NCBI GenBank assembly: GCA_013359135.1
Contig: JABWCN010000003.1
Location: 50,260 to 114,259 of the forward strand
Length of the DNA stretch: 64,000 bases
Direction of reading: 5' to 3'
From: Pseudobdellovibrionaceae bacterium
GTDB taxonomy: Bacteria; Bdellovibrionota; Bdellovibrionia; Bdellovibrionales; Bdellovibrionaceae
Shown here: positions 62,475-64,000 of the stretch, in pieces
How positions within the stretch are numbered: position 1 is the stretch's first letter
Layout of the letters: every line of letters starts with the position of its first letter
Notes under the pieces: generated by a model
The model's input: the letters and a program-made list of their open reading frames with translations, nothing else
What the model was told of the DNA's origin: nothing
Database searches by the model: none
Translations under genes and position numbers: made by a program

Positions 62475-62499
62475 GCTCGTAAGGTTTATTCCTTCGAGC
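62475..62499 (+). promoter_or_regulatory. Leader hairpin before XRE gene
   Basis: GCTCG-T-AAGG (62475-62484) pairs with CCTTCGAGC (62491-62499) around TTTATT, about 15 bases before the ribosome site AGGAG of the XRE gene. Confidence 0.5.
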
Positions 62500-62524
62500 T
62501 TGAGCTATTTGTCAGGAGTTAATT

Positions 62525-63172
62525 ATGGAAATGTCTATAACCGAAAATAAATCATCCCAAGCCTATATCTCCGAGTTCGCAGTCATCATTAAAAAAATGC
62601 GCTTACTCAGAAAACTAAGGCGAAAACAGGCCGCTCATTTTTTACCTTTCGATCACAAAAATATCGAACGACTTGAAAATGGTCGCGGCAACATCAGCAT
62701 TGAACAATTCAAACTTTTTCAAGATGTCTATGGTTTCACTGATGCAGACGTAGAATGCATCCGATCTGGAAAATACAAGGCCATTGAAAAGATCATCGAG
62801 CCCAAAGAAAAGATCACCACTAAGAACAGAAAAGATCGTCGTTTCTGCCATCGCAAAATCACTAGGGAGTGCAAAGTTCTGAAGGAACTTAGAATTCAGA
62901 AAGGACTAGATCAGTACTCTGCAAGTAAGGACTGCAAGTTCGGTAGAAACACCATAGGGTTTATTGAAAATGGACGAGTCACTTTAACAGAGAAAAAGAT
63001 TCGTCACATTGTTGAAACCTATGGCTTCACAATGGAGTTGTACCACCAACTTTTAAAGCAGCCCCTTCTTCGCCATGAAGTCGTTGAACAATGTCAGGAG
63101 ATACTCGAAAGACTCGACGAGAATAAATTACGAGTCATCTTTCCCATGCTTCAGAGCATGGCCAACAGTTAA
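62525..63172 (+). CDS. Regulator with two XRE-type HTH domains
   Basis: A 215-residue basic protein. One HTH at about 20-75 ('IKKMRLLRKLRRKQAAHFL', 'NIERLENGRGNISIEQF') and a second at about 115-170 ('LKELRIQKGLDQYSASKDC', 'NTIGFIENGRVTLTEKK') are Cro/CI-like, and a helical tail follows. AGGAG precedes the ATG. It probably controls the acquired genes around it, and the GCTTGC cluster upstream is a likely binding region. Comparable double-XRE proteins occur on mobile elements in proteobacteria. Confidence 0.75.
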   Translation: MEMSITENKSSQAYISEFAVIIKKMRLLRKLRRKQAAHFLPFDHKNIERLENGRGNISIEQFKLFQDVYGFTDADVECIRSGKYKAIEKIIEPKEKITTKNRKDRRFCHRKITRECKVLKELRIQKGLDQYSASKDCKFGRNTIGFIENGRVTLTEKKIRHIVETYGFTMELYHQLLKQPLLRHEVVEQCQEILERLDENKLRVIFPMLQSMANS

Positions 63173-63199
63173 TCAACCTCAAAACATTAGGAGAATCAC

Positions 63200-63361
63200 A
63201 TGAACAGTTTAATCAAAATCGCAGTCATCTTAGCTTTTGGAGCAGTTGCCAGTGGAAACTTACCAACGATCCTTAATCAAGTTCGCAAGGCACAGCTACA
63301 ACTTATTATGGAATCGAAAGCATCCAATTGGCCAAAGGCCATGAGAATGCCTAGTCGATAA
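63200..63361 (+). CDS. Very small membrane or exported protein
   Basis: A 53-codon gene with a good ribosome site (TTAGGAGAATCACATG). The N-terminus 'LIKIAVILAFGAVASGN' is a hydrophobic helix that could be a signal or anchor, followed by an amphipathic basic tail. It follows the XRE gene by 27 bases and is probably cotranscribed. No family is recognised. Confidence 0.6.
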   Translation: MNSLIKIAVILAFGAVASGNLPTILNQVRKAQLQLIMESKASNWPKAMRMPSR

Positions 63362-63424
63362 AAGAAAAGTATTAAGAGTTTTTAATCTCAGACGAGGTCT
63401 CCTTTATTGTTTCGTAATTGACGT

Positions 63425-63643
63425 TTGAGCCTGTCGAATCCCTCTTGTGCTCCTCCGCAGACTTCGCGCCAGCTACTCAATGCTTGCGCTCCTTTGGAGC
63501 GACGTAGCTGTCACTCGTTTCTGCCCCACAGGGGTCGGATCACGGTCTTCTCGGTCTCTGCACTTTTTCTCCCGTTGGGCCTCTCAGCTTTTGGTGAAGA
63601 GGCCCCAAACGGGGAAAACAAAACCGAAAGAAGGAGACTTATT
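63425..63643 (+). promoter_or_regulatory. GC-rich, hairpin-dense leader of the zinc-ribbon gene
   Basis: This stretch is much richer in G and C than the rest of the window. Hairpins seen are GCTCC-TTT-GGAGC (63488-63500), CCCC-ACA-GGGG (63524-63534), GGGCCTC/GAGGCCC (63577-63583 with 63599-63605), and CCCC-AAAC-GGGG (63603-63614). The last two share bases and so exclude each other, like an attenuator switch. Open frames run through it, but a strong start signal exists only at 63644, so I read it as an untranslated leader. Confidence 0.55.
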
Positions 63644-63811
63644 ATGAAATCTGAAATTCAACAAAAACTCGAAACATTAGCTTTCAATCGTACTACGCCA
63701 TTTTGCTATGGATGCTATGTTCAGGCTCCAAAGGGAATCTGTCCTGAGTGCTATAGCGACGATCTCATGAGACATCTTGATGGCGTTGGTGTCGAATGGG
63801 GTTTATGGTGA
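63644..63811 (+). CDS. Zinc-ribbon mini-protein of a mobile element
   Basis: A 55-residue protein starting at ATG 63644, preceded by GAAGGAGACTTATT. It has a Cys4 zinc-ribbon pattern CxxC...CxxC ('FCYGCY', 'GICPECY') and ends 'DGVGVEWGLW'. Larger frames reaching upstream only add sequence from the hairpin-rich leader. I recall similar short proteins from plasmids and integrative elements that run on past the 'GVEWG' block, so this copy may be truncated at its 3' end, but that is from memory and needs checking. Confidence 0.6.
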   Translation: MKSEIQQKLETLAFNRTTPFCYGCYVQAPKGICPECYSDDLMRHLDGVGVEWGLW

Positions 63812-63817
63812 GTTCGT

Positions 63818-63901
63818 CATAATCCGTATTATGCCGAGTCCAAGATTATGCTGAATCGAAATTAAAATCCCTCCGAATAGTCCTTATGCAATTCCGCATA
63901 A
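63818..63901. repeat. ATTATG/CATAAT repeat cluster near the window end
   Basis: Perfect inverted repeat CATAAT-CCGT-ATTATG (63818-63833); direct copies ATTATGCCGA (63828) and ATTATGCTGA (63845), 17 bp apart; inverted repeat TTATGC-AATTCC-GCATAA (63884-63901). Such arrays often sit beside recombinase genes or recombination sites. The remaining bases to 64000 are AT-rich with no gene seen. Confidence 0.55.
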
Positions 63902-64000
63902 TAAGCCTGTCAACCCCCTAATTATGGGCAATTTTAATTCGAACATTTGTGTTAAAATTTGATTTAAATTCTTCATATTAAAGTCTCACTTCCACTTCAG

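Noticed and set aside
62184..62524. 60-residue frame after tRNA-Gly
   Set aside because: It starts inside the tRNA region and crosses the repeat cluster; no coding character.
63425..63643. Open frame extending the zinc-ribbon protein upstream to 128 residues, and an overlapping 66-residue frame
   Set aside because: The region is a GC-rich hairpin array with no start signal, while ATG 63644 has a strong ribosome site and gives a compact zinc ribbon.

Overview
The window is AT-rich chromosomal DNA from a Gram-negative bacterium with a two-membrane envelope. It carries a type II secretion system, LptE, MurJ, TolC-like proteins, an RND pump and at least ten lipoproteins with clear lipoboxes. The gene mix suggests a member of the Bdellovibrionota (Bdellovibrio-like predatory or saprophytic relatives): type III glutamine synthetase, GspN with a PilM-like GspL, a 'FQNC' lipobox lipoprotein, many exported proteases and many short exported proteins of unknown family. 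This placement is inference; no rRNA gene is present to test it.

Layout. 1-7.4 kb holds exported hydrolases (lytic transglycosylase cut by the window edge, papain-like peptidase, matrixin-type lipoprotein), an MFS exporter, tRNA-Arg(CCU), a coiled-coil protein with a C-terminal Hsp20-like domain, and an orphan OmpR-type regulator. 7.7-14.4 kb holds a delta-60-repeat lipoprotein, a candidate structured RNA, two further lipoproteins and glnN. 14.6-25.2 kb is a two-part type II secretion locus: gspL-M-N, then ssb, a lipoprotein and an outer-membrane protein, then gspF-G-H-I-J-K. gspC, gspD and gspE are not in the window. 25.3-35.6 kb mixes lipoproteins of unknown role with housekeeping genes (murJ, rpsT, lptE-holA), a PilZ protein, and a class V aminotransferase next to a SerA-like dehydrogenase. 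35.6-46.5 kb has an M1 aminopeptidase, a divergent LysR/YceI pair, selD-mnmH for tRNA selenouridine, hflX and a UPF0270 gene. 46.6-53.2 kb is a heavy-metal-type RND efflux operon with two TolC-like proteins and a lipoprotein but no periplasmic adaptor gene. 53.2-61 kb has a PepSY protein, an exported kinase-like protein, a P-type ATPase/LuxR/cytochrome b561 operon, a TPR regulator and a nitroreductase-like protein.

61.0-64 kb holds a yybP-ykoY (manganese) riboswitch in front of a GDT1-family Mn exporter, then tRNA-Gly(GCC). Beyond the tRNA the style changes: repeated GCTTGC elements, a double-XRE regulator, very short genes, a GC-rich leader packed with hairpins, a zinc-ribbon mini-protein, and repeated ATTATG elements at the window end. 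This looks like the start of an integrated element that used the tRNA gene as its target. No CRISPR array, rRNA operon or intact transposase was seen.
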